The notes: a model not told the origin generated them from the sequence alone. DNA of 64,000 nucleotides from Caldisericum exile_A (GCF_047785965.1 NZ_JBLOBF010000002.1:62001-126000), one strand, 5' to 3'. Positions 43,254 through 51,488 are shown, numbered from the stretch's first letter. Numbers and translations: made by a program.

Positions 43254-45093
43254 ATTTGATAGCCTGTGTATTTTTTTCTTATTATTTTCAATTTCTTCTA
43301 TCGCTTTTGTTGTGCTTATATACAATGCTCTCATTTTGCTTATTGTATTTCCTATTCTTGCATGTGCTTTAAAGAAAACACAGATACCAAAAGACTTTAA
43401 AAAAGGATTCGAAATATTCCCTCTTCTTGTGTTCCTTACTCTTCTTTCTATTCGTAGTGATCTTTTTATAGTTGTGTCATCTCTACTTGTAACCTCAATG
43501 AGTGCTAAATTTGCAATCTCAAGCGATTCAAGAGACTATTTTGAAATCTTTGTAGTAGGACTAATGCTCTCACTTCTTTCATCAATCGGAACAATATCAT
43601 TTGGGTTCGGCTTTATTTCTATTTTATTTCTTGTATCGTCTTTTCTCTTTCTTACACAAACACATTTTAAAAACTCATTGCCTTTAGGAAAATCTTTGCC
43701 AGAGTGGAATGATATAATTACTTTTATTGGTGTATCGATTTTATTTTCATTCCTTCTTTTCTTCATACTTCCGCGTTTTACACTTGGTGTAATTCATGGA
43801 AATCCGATTGGTGCAAGAGCAACTTCAAATTTCTCTGAAGAAGTTTCAATAGACTCAAACCCAATTACGCTTGACTACACAATTGTTATGAGAGTTGAAA
43901 AGGAGAAGCAGAACGCACCTCTTTACATATCAGGATTGAGATACGCAACATTCTTAAATGGCAAATGGTACAAAATTGAGCCAAAAGAAAAAGCTTATCC
44001 CGACCTTTTTGGCATTTTCCTTAAAAGGGCTGTGAACAAGGCTACAATTTACCTTGACCCAAATAATACAAATGTAGTTTTTCAAGTTGATTATCCAGCA
44101 GGAATATTTGGGAACTTCAATTTCCTGTATATGGATGACAATAAAAATCTATTCTTTGATGCACCATTTTTCAGAACAGTAAAGTATGACTCATTTTTTG
44201 AGAACTCACCACCAAAAGAGATACTGTCAAAAGATGATTTAAAAAGGTATCTCGATATAAGGGGTATAAATCCACAGATAATAGAACTCGCTAAATCGAT
44301 AACTCAAAACACCCATAATCAAACCGAGAAAATTAATTTAATTATTAATTATCTACGGACGAATAATGAATATTCCTTGAATCCAACTGCAAAAAACATC
44401 GATGATTTTATTTTGAACCATTCAAGTGGTTATTGTGAACATTTTGCAACAGCATTCGTGATACTTGGAAGAGCCTCAAATATCCCAGTGCGTCTTGTCT
44501 CTGGCTTTGTTACAACGGAATGGAATGACGCTCTTAAATATTACATTGTAAGGGCAAAAGATGCACATACATGGGCTGAAGTTTATTTAAACAACTCTTG
44601 GATAAGAGTTGATCCAACCCCTCCTTCACAAATAGAAGCTAATAAACTAAGTTTATTTATAGATTCAATAAGAATGTTCTGGTATAAAAACTTTGTAACA
44701 TATAGCGTTGATTCTCAATTGCAACTTTTTTCAAGTGTGCAGAGTACCTTTACGAACTTTGGAAAAACTACCATTAACTTAATCGAGATTTTAAGACAAA
44801 AAACTTATTATGTCTTAATATTTGGCCCCCTGCTACTTTTAATAACCTTCTTATTCCTAAGAACAAGAAGAGTTGAACAAATTGATACCATAACAAGGAA
44901 AATAATAAATTTGTTAGGAAACGACAGAACTAAAACAGAGACAATCTTAGAATTTGCAAAACGAAAAGGAAAAGATAAAGAATTTGGCAAACTACTTAAT
45001 TTATACTACGAATACAGGTTTGGTAAGAAATACGATTTAAAAGATAAGATCAATAAAGAGATTAAAGAAATGAAAGTCAAAAAAGATCATTGA
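43231..45093 (+). CDS. TgpA-like transmembrane transglutaminase
   Basis: 620 residues. About six hydrophobic segments fill the first 200 residues, followed by an outward-facing transglutaminase-core domain with the triad Cys in GYCEHFATAF, His in KDAHTWAEVYL and Asp in IRVDPTPP. One more membrane helix lies near 545-565 and a charged tail ends the protein. With moxR and the DUF58 gene this is the standard MoxR-DUF58-TgpA cassette. The ATG at 43,231 follows AAAGGAA; the DUF58 stop lies 22 bp inside. Confidence 0.85.
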   Translation: MKISNLSKFDSLCIFFLLFSISSIAFVVLIYNALILLIVFPILACALKKTQIPKDFKKGFEIFPLLVFLTLLSIRSDLFIVVSSLLVTSMSAKFAISSDSRDYFEIFVVGLMLSLLSSIGTISFGFGFISILFLVSSFLFLTQTHFKNSLPLGKSLPEWNDIITFIGVSILFSFLLFFILPRFTLGVIHGNPIGARATSNFSEEVSIDSNPITLDYTIVMRVEKEKQNAPLYISGLRYATFLNGKWYKIEPKEKAYPDLFGIFLKRAVNKATIYLDPNNTNVVFQVDYPAGIFGNFNFLYMDDNKNLFFDAPFFRTVKYDSFFENSPPKEILSKDDLKRYLDIRGINPQIIELAKSITQNTHNQTEKINLIINYLRTNNEYSLNPTAKNIDDFILNHSSGYCEHFATAFVILGRASNIPVRLVSGFVTTEWNDALKYYIVRAKDAHTWAEVYLNNSWIRVDPTPPSQIEANKLSLFIDSIRMFWYKNFVTYSVDSQLQLFSSVQSTFTNFGKTTINLIEILRQKTYYVLIFGPLLLLITFLFLRTRRVEQIDTITRKIINLLGNDRTKTETILEFAKRKGKDKEFGKLLNLYYEYRFGKKYDLKDKINKEIKEMKVKKDH

Positions 45094-45118
45094 CAGATTC
45101 ACCTTTTTCAATTATAAT
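45090..45118 (+). promoter_or_regulatory. Consensus promoter of the tlpA-trx pair
   Basis: TTGACA (45,090-45,095), 17-bp spacer, TATAAT (45,113-45,118). The -35 box contains the TGA stop of the transglutaminase gene (45,091-45,093), so the two units are packed without spare bases. A leader of about 15 bases with AAGGAAGG follows. Confidence 0.85.
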
Positions 45119-45139
45119 TCCTACAAGGAAGGTGAAGAG

Positions 45140-45688
45140 ATGAAGAAAATAATCGTTTTTATAGCAGTAATTTTACTTGTTGCAGGGCTTCTTACCGGCT
45201 GCTCTCAAACAAGTACAAACAACACAGCAAATGCTAATAATACAACGGCACAAACAGGAAATGATAGAGAAACTGCACCTGATTTTTCCTGGAAAGATAA
45301 CAACGGCAATGTAGTAAAACTATCAGACCTCAAAGGGAAAGTTGTGCTTCTTGATTTCTGGGCAACATGGTGTGGTCCGTGCCGAATGACAATTCCACAT
45401 GTTGAGGCGATCTATGAAAAGTATAAAGATAAAGGCGTTGTTGTTATTGGCATTAACCTTGATCAAGACGATTTAAGTAAAGTACAACAATTTATCAAAG
45501 AACAGGGAATGAAATACCTTGTTGTGGCGGATCCCAACAGCAAAGTTGCAGGACTCTATGGAGTTAATAGTATCCCAAGATTCTTTATTATTGATAAAAA
45601 TGGAAAAATTGCTAAAATGATTATTGGATACGATCCCAACATGGAAGACGTTCTATCAAAAGAAATTGATTCACTACTTAAAGAGTGA
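45140..45688 (+). CDS. TlpA/ResA-like thiol-disulfide lipoprotein
   Basis: 182 residues. A lipoprotein signal peptide ends in LLTGC (lipidated C21), then an Asn/Thr-rich linker (about 22-48). The thioredoxin/peroxiredoxin-like fold has DFWATWCGPCRM with the CGPC active site and IPRFFIIDKNG. It would reduce or oxidise extracytoplasmic thiols, for instance in cytochrome or enzyme maturation. It lies 9 bp before a cytosolic thioredoxin, the likely source of electrons through a membrane carrier not seen here. Confidence 0.88.
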   Translation: MKKIIVFIAVILLVAGLLTGCSQTSTNNTANANNTTAQTGNDRETAPDFSWKDNNGNVVKLSDLKGKVVLLDFWATWCGPCRMTIPHVEAIYEKYKDKGVVVIGINLDQDDLSKVQQFIKEQGMKYLVVADPNSKVAGLYGVNSIPRFFIIDKNGKIAKMIIGYDPNMEDVLSKEIDSLLKE

Positions 45689-45697
45689 GGTGAAAAG

Positions 45698-46018
45698 ATG
45701 GAAGTAAACGAAACAAATTTTAGGGAAGAAGTTCTAAATTCTCCCATACCTGTACTTGTGGATTTTTGGGCTGAATGGTGTGTCCCATGCAAAATGATTG
45801 AGCCCATTATTTTAGAGCTGGAAAGAGAATATGCAGGAAAATTAAAAGTTGTTAGAGTAAACGTAGATGAAAACCAAAATCTTGCAGTTGAATATGGAAT
45901 TATGAGCATTCCGACGCTTGGTATATTTGTAAACGGCTTGATGGTAGATCAGATAGTTGGCGCAGTTCCAAAGAGAGTCATAATAGAAAAACTAAAAAGA
46001 TATTTATTACCCAATTAA
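45698..46018 (+). CDS. Thioredoxin with CVPC active site
   Basis: 106-residue thioredoxin with no signal peptide. The active site is C28-V-P-C31 in FWAEWCVPCKMIEP instead of the usual CGPC. The cis-Pro loop GIMSIPTLGIF is intact. The residue between the cysteines affects redox potential, so this form may differ from general thioredoxins. A GAGGTG ribosome site precedes it and a strong terminator follows. Confidence 0.92.
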   Translation: MEVNETNFREEVLNSPIPVLVDFWAEWCVPCKMIEPIILELEREYAGKLKVVRVNVDENQNLAVEYGIMSIPTLGIFVNGLMVDQIVGAVPKRVIIEKLKRYLLPN

Positions 46019-46025
46019 ATGTTTA

Positions 46026-46051
46026 GGCTCCCATTTGGGAGCCATTTTTTT
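46026..46051 (+). terminator. Intrinsic terminator of the thioredoxin unit
   Basis: A 7-bp stem GGCTCCC/GGGAGCC with loop ATTT (46,026-46,043), then A and seven T on the plus strand. The T run touches the rpe stop codon. The minus strand has no T run after the stem. Confidence 0.9.
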
Positions 46052-46700
46052 ATCCTCCGTATCTTTCAATAATACTTCTTACGAACTCAAAATCATTCTT
46101 AAAGAAAAAGTTTCCCATTACAAGGACATCTGCTCCTGCTTCAAGAACTAAAGGTATTGTTTCTTCGTTAATCCCACCATCAACTGAAATTAAGAGTTCT
46201 AAACTATTTTTATCCCTAAATTCTCGAACTTTTATAATTTTTGGAAGAGTTTCTCGTATAAACTTCTGCCCAGAAAAACCTGGTTCAACGCTCATAATGA
46301 GAACTAAATCAACATATGGCAAAACATCAAACACTTGTTCAATTGGTGTTGAAGGATTAAGTGAAATACCACATTTTCTGTTTAAATTTTTTATAGCATT
46401 AACAAGCCTAAAAGGAAACCTTGTTTCTTCAATATGAAAGGTGATATAATCTGAAAACATTGCAAATTTTTCTATAAACTCCTCTGGGTGGTTTATCATA
46501 AGGTGAGTATCAAACGGAAGATTGGTTATCTTCCGTAATTGTTCTCCTATAAACGGACCAAAGGTAATATTAGGAACAAAATTACCATCCATAATATCAA
46601 GATGAAGAAAACTATTTCCAAAATATTCAACCTTTTTTAATTCCTCCTTAATGCTTGTAAAGTCTGCTGAAATAATTGAAGGCGAGATTATAAATTTCAT
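46050..46700 (-). CDS. rpe: Ribulose-phosphate 3-epimerase
   Basis: Interconverts ribulose-5-phosphate and xylulose-5-phosphate. The 216 residues carry SPSIISADF, HLDIMDGNFVPNITFG (metal His and catalytic Asp), DTHLMINHPE, VEPGFSGQKF and SVDGGINEET. It overlaps the PASTA lipoprotein gene by 4 bp. Confidence 0.96.
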   Translation of the reverse strand: MKFIISPSIISADFTSIKEELKKVEYFGNSFLHLDIMDGNFVPNITFGPFIGEQLRKITNLPFDTHLMINHPEEFIEKFAMFSDYITFHIEETRFPFRLVNAIKNLNRKCGISLNPSTPIEQVFDVLPYVDLVLIMSVEPGFSGQKFIRETLPKIIKVREFRDKNSLELLISVDGGINEETIPLVLEAGADVLVMGNFFFKNDFEFVRSIIERYGG

Positions 46701-47383
46701 TTCGATACCCTCAATAGTACCTGAGTGCCTTTTTGCACTTTTGCATTGGGCATTGGATATTGGTAAAGAACCGTTTTTGGCGGTGCATTTGGAACCGGCT
46801 TATCAAATGAATCCACTTTATACAGCACAAGCCCTGCATTTTCTAAAATTGTCTTTGCTTCATCAACACTTTTTCCAATAACATTCGGAACAACAACAAA
46901 AGTGCCAATACTTACTGTTAAATCAACTTTAGTGCCTGGTTGTACGACCGTGTTTGGATCCGGTGATTGAGCAATAACTGTTCCAACAGGAGCATCAACT
47001 TCAACTTCTTTTATCTCACCCAAAGTTAGACCTGCATTGATTATAAGTTCCCTTGCGTCTTTAAAATCTTTATTTACAGCTTCTGGGACTGTAATTGTTG
47101 AAAACCCTGAGCTTAAAATAATTTTAACAATGCCACCTTTTTTAACTTCCGTTCCTGGGTTTGGATCTTGCGAGATTATTGTATCAATAGGATAAGTTTC
47201 GCTTGGTTGCGTAGCAACAACTTGGAGGATAATACCACTATTTTTTGCAAGATTTTGCGCCTCTGAGGCTTTCATCCCAACAAAATTTGGGACACTGACA
47301 ACTTCTGCATTATATTGCCCACACCCTACAAATAATAAAACAACAATCAAAAGAACTAATACCTTAAAAGTTGCATTTTTCAT
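46697..47383 (-). CDS. PASTA-domain lipoprotein without kinase domain
   Basis: 228 residues. A signal peptide ends in FVGC (lipobox Cys about 21), then three PASTA domains (about 29-95, 96-162, 163-228), each with the QDPNPGTEVKKG or QSPDPNTVVQPG type loop. PASTA domains bind muropeptides and usually sit on Ser/Thr kinases or PBPs; here they are alone. The next gene is rpe, which in Firmicutes follows the PASTA kinase prkC and rsgA. The ATG at 47,383 is predicted to be the first base of the message. Confidence 0.88.
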   Translation of the reverse strand: MKNATFKVLVLLIVVLLFVGCGQYNAEVVSVPNFVGMKASEAQNLAKNSGIILQVVATQPSETYPIDTIISQDPNPGTEVKKGGIVKIILSSGFSTITVPEAVNKDFKDARELIINAGLTLGEIKEVEVDAPVGTVIAQSPDPNTVVQPGTKVDLTVSIGTFVVVPNVIGKSVDEAKTILENAGLVLYKVDSFDKPVPNAPPKTVLYQYPMPNAKVQKGTQVLLRVSK

Positions 47384-47389
47384 ATAATT

Positions 47390-47440
47390 ATTTTACGATT
47401 TTTATAAAGAATTTGCAAGATTTTTTCTTTTATCTATACT
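47390..47440. promoter_or_regulatory. Back-to-back promoters sharing one -35 box
   Basis: The palindrome TTGCAA (47,413-47,418) serves as -35 box in both directions. To the right a 16-bp spacer leads to TATACT (47,435-47,440) for coaD. To the left, on the minus strand, a 17-bp spacer leads to TAAAAT (47,395-47,390) for the PASTA gene. In each case the start codon begins seven bases beyond the -10 box, so both messages are predicted to be leaderless. Confidence 0.65.
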
Positions 47441-47446
47441 TAAAGT

Positions 47447-47929
47447 ATGAAGAAGGTTGTTGTATACCCAGGGACATTTGATCCCCTTACAAATGGGCAT
47501 CTTGAAATAATTAAAAGAGCAAGTAAAATTTTTGATGAAGTCATTGTGCTTGTTGCAAAAAGAGACGAAAAAAATACACTATTTTCTTTAGAAGAAAGAG
47601 TCGACATTGTAAAAAGATGTGTTTCTGACATCACAAACGTAAAGGTAGACAAACTCGAAAAATTACTTGTGGATTACCTCAGGGAACATAAAATAAACTT
47701 AGTATTGCGAGGGCTTCGCTCAAACAAAGATTTTGAATATGAAAGAGAAATGTTTGAAGCAAATACAATAATGCTAAAAGGCATTGAAACAATTTTTATA
47801 ATAGCAGCACCACATACGGCCTTTATAAGTTCAAGCCTTATCAAGGAAATTGCCTTCAATGGTGGCGATATATCACAGTTTGTCCCAAAAGAAGTACAAA
47901 AGAGATTAAGCGAAAAATTAAGGAGATGA
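47447..47929 (+). CDS. coaD: Phosphopantetheine adenylyltransferase
   Basis: Fourth step of coenzyme A synthesis. 160 residues with YPGTFDPLTNGHLEII (the T/HxGH nucleotide motif), VLRGLRSNKDFEYE and FISSSLIKEIA. No ribosome site precedes the ATG, which falls at the predicted transcription start. Co-transcribed with the next two genes. Confidence 0.95.
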   Translation: MKKVVVYPGTFDPLTNGHLEIIKRASKIFDEVIVLVAKRDEKNTLFSLEERVDIVKRCVSDITNVKVDKLEKLLVDYLREHKINLVLRGLRSNKDFEYEREMFEANTIMLKGIETIFIIAAPHTAFISSSLIKEIAFNGGDISQFVPKEVQKRLSEKLRR

Positions 47930-47932
47930 TCT

Positions 47933-48394
47933 ATGGGTAAAAGTATAATTGATGAAATAGAAAACCTTAAAAAAATTGTAGAAAATGCAAAAAAAGTTCC
48001 CTTCTCTAAGTACATAACAATAGATAGAGACGAAATTTTAGGAATACTTATAAGAATTGAGGCGATGCTCCCAGATGAGGTAAAGCAAGCAGTTAATATC
48101 ACCAAACAAAGAGATATGATTCTGCAGGATGCTTATGAAGAAAAAGAGCGTATCTTGAAAGAAGCGGAAGTCGAATTCAAAAAGAAAGTTAGTGAATCTA
48201 ACATTATTGCAGAGGCAAAAAGAGAAAAAGAAGAGATAATCAATAACGCAAAGGCAGAGGCAGAACACATTAAAAAAGACGCCTTGCAATTTGCAAACGA
48301 TGTACTTTCAAAAATAGAAGGGGTTCTTGAGAAGGCGCTTTCTACAATAAAAGAAAGCAAGGAGGAAATTTCAAATGAAATTACAAATAGATAG
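47933..48394 (+). CDS. Coiled-coil protein (ATP-synthase b-like/DivIVA-like)
   Basis: 153 residues, largely one long charged helix (about 60-150) rich in Glu, Lys and Ala, with heptad-like spacing as in ATP synthase b or DivIVA proteins. No membrane segment. Similar unnamed proteins lie between coaD and the DUF177 gene in Clostridia. Function unknown. An AAGGAGATG ribosome site precedes the ATG; the end overlaps the next gene by 20 bp. Confidence 0.7.
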   Translation: MGKSIIDEIENLKKIVENAKKVPFSKYITIDRDEILGILIRIEAMLPDEVKQAVNITKQRDMILQDAYEEKERILKEAEVEFKKKVSESNIIAEAKREKEEIINNAKAEAEHIKKDALQFANDVLSKIEGVLEKALSTIKESKEEISNEITNR

Positions 48395-48797
48395 AATTAT
48401 TGATGAAGGAAATCTAGAAATAATTGAGGAAATAGATTTTACTGACATTGAGATGCCAGTAAAAATAATTGGACCTGTAAAAGTGCATCTCAACTTCGAA
48501 AATCTTGGTCAAAGAGAAATTCGAGTTACAGGAGAGATTTTTGCAACACTTAGGTTAACTTGTGTAGTTTGTCTTGAAGAATTTGATGAGAAATTAAAAA
48601 TTGAAGTCGATGAAACTTATATTCCAGAAACTCTTGTCGAGAATAAAAAAGAGGAACGTCCAATAGAAGAGTTAAGCGAATTTACTTACAAAGCTAGCTA
48701 TCTTGATACCTTTGAGATTGTTAGAGATAATATCCTTGAGTTTATTCCACCTTATCCAAAATGTCCTAAGTGTTTATCAAAAACTGAAGAAATTTGA
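48375..48797 (+). CDS. DUF177 (YceD) protein
   Basis: 140-residue YceD/DUF177 protein linked to ribosome assembly and 23S rRNA accumulation in other bacteria. LRLTCVVCLEEFDEKLKIEVDE and the C-terminal CPKC pair give the cysteine pattern of the family. An AAGGAGG site precedes the ATG. In most bacteria rpmF (bL32) follows directly; here a structured leader and asnS follow instead. Confidence 0.88.
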   Translation: MKLQIDRIIDEGNLEIIEEIDFTDIEMPVKIIGPVKVHLNFENLGQREIRVTGEIFATLRLTCVVCLEEFDEKLKIEVDETYIPETLVENKKEERPIEELSEFTYKASYLDTFEIVRDNILEFIPPYPKCPKCLSKTEEI

Positions 48798-48798
48798 G

Positions 48799-48804
48799 TA
48801 TAAT
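48799..48804 (+). promoter_or_regulatory. Likely -10 box of asnS
   Basis: TATAAT 1 bp after the DUF177 stop. Transcription would start near 48,811, giving asnS a leader of about 95 nt, which contains the inverted repeats described next. No clear -35 box was found, so upstream read-through may contribute. Confidence 0.5.
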
Positions 48805-48814
48805 AAAAACTAAT

Positions 48815-48892
48815 AGCCCAAATTCCGCCCGCTGAGGATGGGCAAGATTAAAAGGCGGTAAAAAATACCTCAGCCCTGGGAAATTTTCCAGG
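48815..48892 (+). promoter_or_regulatory. Unidentified structured leader of asnS
   Basis: Four complementary pairs lie within 78 nt: GCCCA (48,816-820) with TGGGC (48,839-843); CCGCC (48,825-829) with GGCGG (48,854-858); GCTGAGG (48,831-837) with CCTCAGC (48,868-874); and a local hairpin CCTGG (48,875-879) with CCAGG (48,888-892). The first three are interleaved A-B-C-A'-B'-C', so they form pseudoknots or mutually exclusive folds. The only Shine-Dalgarno-like AGG is inside the last hairpin, 13 bases before the ATG. It matches no riboswitch, T-box or ribozyme that I know. Confidence 0.55.
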
Positions 48893-48905
48893 AATAAAAA
48901 AATCT

Positions 48906-50189
48906 ATGTATATTAATGAGGCTAAAGATAATGTAGGAAAATTTGTTGAGATAAAAGGTTGGGTTTACAACATGCGTACAAGTGGAAAAATTGTTTTTGT
49001 ACTCGTGCGTGATGGTACTGGCATAATGCAATGTGTTGTTTCAAAAAATGATGTAACTGATGAGACCTTTGAAAAAGCAAAGAGACTTACACAAGAGTCC
49101 TCAATTATAGTAAGAGGTACGGTAAGGGAAGAGAAACGAGCACCTTTTGGTTATGAACTCGACCTAAAGGAACTCGAAATTGTACAACTTACCCAGGATT
49201 ATCCCATAACACCTAAAGAACATGGCATTGGATTCCTAATGGAGCACAGACATCTATGGCTTCGCTCTAAAAGACAATGGGCAATTTTACGCATCAGGCA
49301 TAGAATCGCAAAATCACTTAGAGATTTTTTTGACTCAAGAGGTTTTACGCTTATTGATGCACCCATCTTAACGCCAGCTGCATGTGAAGGTACAACGACG
49401 TTGTTTGAAACAGATTATTTCGGAGAAAAGGCATACCTTTCGCAAAGCGGTCAACTTTACATGGAAGCAGCAGCAATGGCATTTGGAAAGGTTTATTGCT
49501 TTGGTCCTGCATTTAGAGCAGAAAAATCAAAAACAAGAAGACATCTTATGGAATTTTGGATGCTTGAACCAGAAGTTGCGTATTTAACATTTGAAGAAAA
49601 TCTCAAACTTCAAGAAGATATGCTCTCATATGTCGTGCAAGAAGTTTTGAAAAACTGCAAAACGGAATTAGAAATTATTGAAAGAGACACAAAACCTCTT
49701 GAAAAAGTAGTGCCGCCTTTTCCAAGGTTACATTACAGAGATGCAATTGAACTACTAAACAAAAAGGGGTTTAATGTTAAATTTGGGGATGACTTTGGCG
49801 GAGATGAAGAAACTGCACTATCAAACGAATTTGATAAACCTGTATTCATACACCATTTCCCAAAAGAGATAAAGGCATTCTATATGCAACCAGACCCAGA
49901 TGATCCAGAAACAGTTCTTGCAGCAGATCTACTTGCACCTGAAGGATATGGTGAAATCATTGGCGGAAGTCAAAGAATTCACGATTACGATTTACTTTTA
50001 CAGAGAATGCAAGAGAATAATCTTCCAATTGAAAACTATAAATGGTACCTTGACTTGAGAAAATACGGAACAGTCCCTCACAGTGGATTTGGTATAGGAC
50101 TTGAAAGAACTCTTGCTTGGATTGCAAAACTCACACACGTAAGAGAGACAATACCATTCCCCCGAATGCTTGAGAAAATTTATCCATGA
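48906..50189 (+). CDS. asnS: Asparaginyl-tRNA synthetase
   Basis: Class IIb synthetase of 427 residues. An N-terminal OB-fold with VGKFVEIKGWVYNMRTSGK binds the anticodon. The catalytic part has motif 2 in FRAEKSKTRRHLMEFWMLE and motif 3 in GFGIGLERTLAWI. Asn type is preferred over Asp by length and the lack of a GAD insertion. Its stop overlaps the holA start by 4 bp. Confidence 0.9.
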   Translation: MYINEAKDNVGKFVEIKGWVYNMRTSGKIVFVLVRDGTGIMQCVVSKNDVTDETFEKAKRLTQESSIIVRGTVREEKRAPFGYELDLKELEIVQLTQDYPITPKEHGIGFLMEHRHLWLRSKRQWAILRIRHRIAKSLRDFFDSRGFTLIDAPILTPAACEGTTTLFETDYFGEKAYLSQSGQLYMEAAAMAFGKVYCFGPAFRAEKSKTRRHLMEFWMLEPEVAYLTFEENLKLQEDMLSYVVQEVLKNCKTELEIIERDTKPLEKVVPPFPRLHYRDAIELLNKKGFNVKFGDDFGGDEETALSNEFDKPVFIHHFPKEIKAFYMQPDPDDPETVLAADLLAPEGYGEIIGGSQRIHDYDLLLQRMQENNLPIENYKWYLDLRKYGTVPHSGFGIGLERTLAWIAKLTHVRETIPFPRMLEKIYP

Positions 50190-51184
50190 GGGAAATTTCT
50201 GCAATTGAACTTCTAAAAGAACTTGACAATGAACTTCCAAAGGAGTCTTTAATAATCCTTTTAGGAGAAGACCATTATCTTAAAGATCAAATTGTGAAAA
50301 AATACGTAGATAGAATTTTTGGAAATAATTCAAATAATCTTGACTTTGTAAAACTAACAGGGGGAAGTTTGACATACCAAGAATTTATAAATGTTATAAC
50401 TTCACCCCCGTTTTTTTCTTTAAAATTTGTGCTTGTAAAAGATGGGGAACAAATCCCGAAACAGAACTTACAGAAACTCACAAGTGCATCAATTCCAGAT
50501 TTTACAAAGGTGATACTCATTATAAATCAAAAAGACGTAAGCATACCCAAAGGAAATTTCATTATTGTAAAAGACTATACTGCTCCTCTTAATCAGATTG
50601 AAATTTGGATTGAAAAGAAAGCAAAAGAATATGGAAAAACAATTACAAAGGATGCAATAAAGGAATTGATAAGAAGGCTTGATACAAATTTCTATGCTTT
50701 ATCAACAGAAATTAAAAAACTTGCTTTTTATGTTGGAGATAGAAAAGAAATACGAAAAGAGACCGTTTCGGAAATTGTAAAGGAATTAGGAGAAGAAGAT
50801 ATCTTTGAATTCGTTAACGCAATAATGTTCTCGAGGAGAAACGATGTATTAAGAATGCTCGATCACTTTCTAAAAGACCAAGGACAAGAAAATCTTATCC
50901 TTTCACAAGTATTGAAAACTCTGTCAATTTACCTTATTGTAAACGATCTTAAAAATAAAGAAGGACTAAATCTTAGGGCAATTAATGAATATATTGCTTC
51001 AATTTTTGGAACTTATCTTAGAACTAAGACTCTTGAGGAAATCATAAAAAACCTTGAAGTAGCAAACATTGAAAACATCTTAAAACAATACAGTGCCTTT
51101 GTTGAGTTTGACGTAAAATCAAAAAGAGGGGAAATTGACCTTCCCCTTTCTTTACGAAATTATATTCTATCAAGAGTGTCTTGA
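50186..51184 (+). CDS. holA: DNA polymerase III subunit delta
   Basis: 332-residue clamp-loader subunit that opens the sliding clamp. The LLGEDHYLKDQIVKKYVDRIF start, FFSLKFVLVKD segment and the helical C-terminal collar domain (SQVLKTLSIYLIVNDLKNKEGL) are as in HolA. It ends 1 bp before the convergent rpsT; the rpsT terminator is coded inside its 3' end. In Firmicutes holA and rpsT are also adjacent. Confidence 0.85.
   Translation: MREISAIELLKELDNELPKESLIILLGEDHYLKDQIVKKYVDRIFGNNSNNLDFVKLTGGSLTYQEFINVITSPPFFSLKFVLVKDGEQIPKQNLQKLTSASIPDFTKVILIINQKDVSIPKGNFIIVKDYTAPLNQIEIWIEKKAKEYGKTITKDAIKELIRRLDTNFYALSTEIKKLAFYVGDRKEIRKETVSEIVKELGEEDIFEFVNAIMFSRRNDVLRMLDHFLKDQGQENLILSQVLKTLSIYLIVNDLKNKEGLNLRAINEYIASIFGTYLRTKTLEEIIKNLEVANIENILKQYSAFVEFDVKSKRGEIDLPLSLRNYILSRVS
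51121..51147 (-). terminator. Terminator of rpsT inside holA
   Basis: A 7-bp stem AGGGGAA/TTCCCCT with 7-base loop (51,127-51,147), followed on the minus strand by C and five T. It lies within the holA coding sequence, 39 bp beyond the rpsT stop. Confidence 0.65.
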
Positions 51185-51185
51185 G

Positions 51186-51449
51186 TTATGCGGTTGCCTC
51201 TTGGTTCTTTGCCTGATTAAACTTTGCCATTAATCTTGACTTTTTTCTGGCTGCTGTATTAGCATGAAGTATTCCTTTTGCCTCAAGTTTGTCAATAATC
51301 TTAATTGCCTCTCTTACCTTTTCTTCGGCGTATCCACTCTTTTTTGCAAAGTCAAGTGCCCTTTTTAAAGCAACTCTATAGTATTCGTTTCTTTCTCTTC
51401 TTTTTTCATCTTTTCTAACTGACTTTTTTGACGCTTTTAATATAGGCAT
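51186..51449 (-). CDS. rpsT: Ribosomal protein bS20
   Basis: 87-residue, Lys/Arg-rich small-subunit protein. SKKSVRKDEKRRERNEYYR and HANTAARKKSRLMAKFNQ are the bS20 signatures. It has its own promoter upstream and a GGAGGT ribosome site. Confidence 0.95.
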   Translation of the reverse strand: MPILKASKKSVRKDEKRRERNEYYRVALKRALDFAKKSGYAEEKVREAIKIIDKLEAKGILHANTAARKKSRLMAKFNQAKNQEATA

Positions 51450-51488
51450 TTATTTACCTCCGTAAATTCTTAAATTCAATTCCTATAT

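Noticed and set aside
48816..48874. HDV-like or twister ribozyme
   Set aside because: The nested helix order, conserved loop bases and catalytic segment of those classes could not be placed; only the presence of pseudoknot-type pairing is similar.
48811..48905. T-box, TPP or ZTP riboswitch in the asnS leader
   Set aside because: The CTGAGG and CCGCC pieces recall TPP and ZTP motifs only superficially; the other conserved parts of those riboswitches and the T-box sequence are missing.
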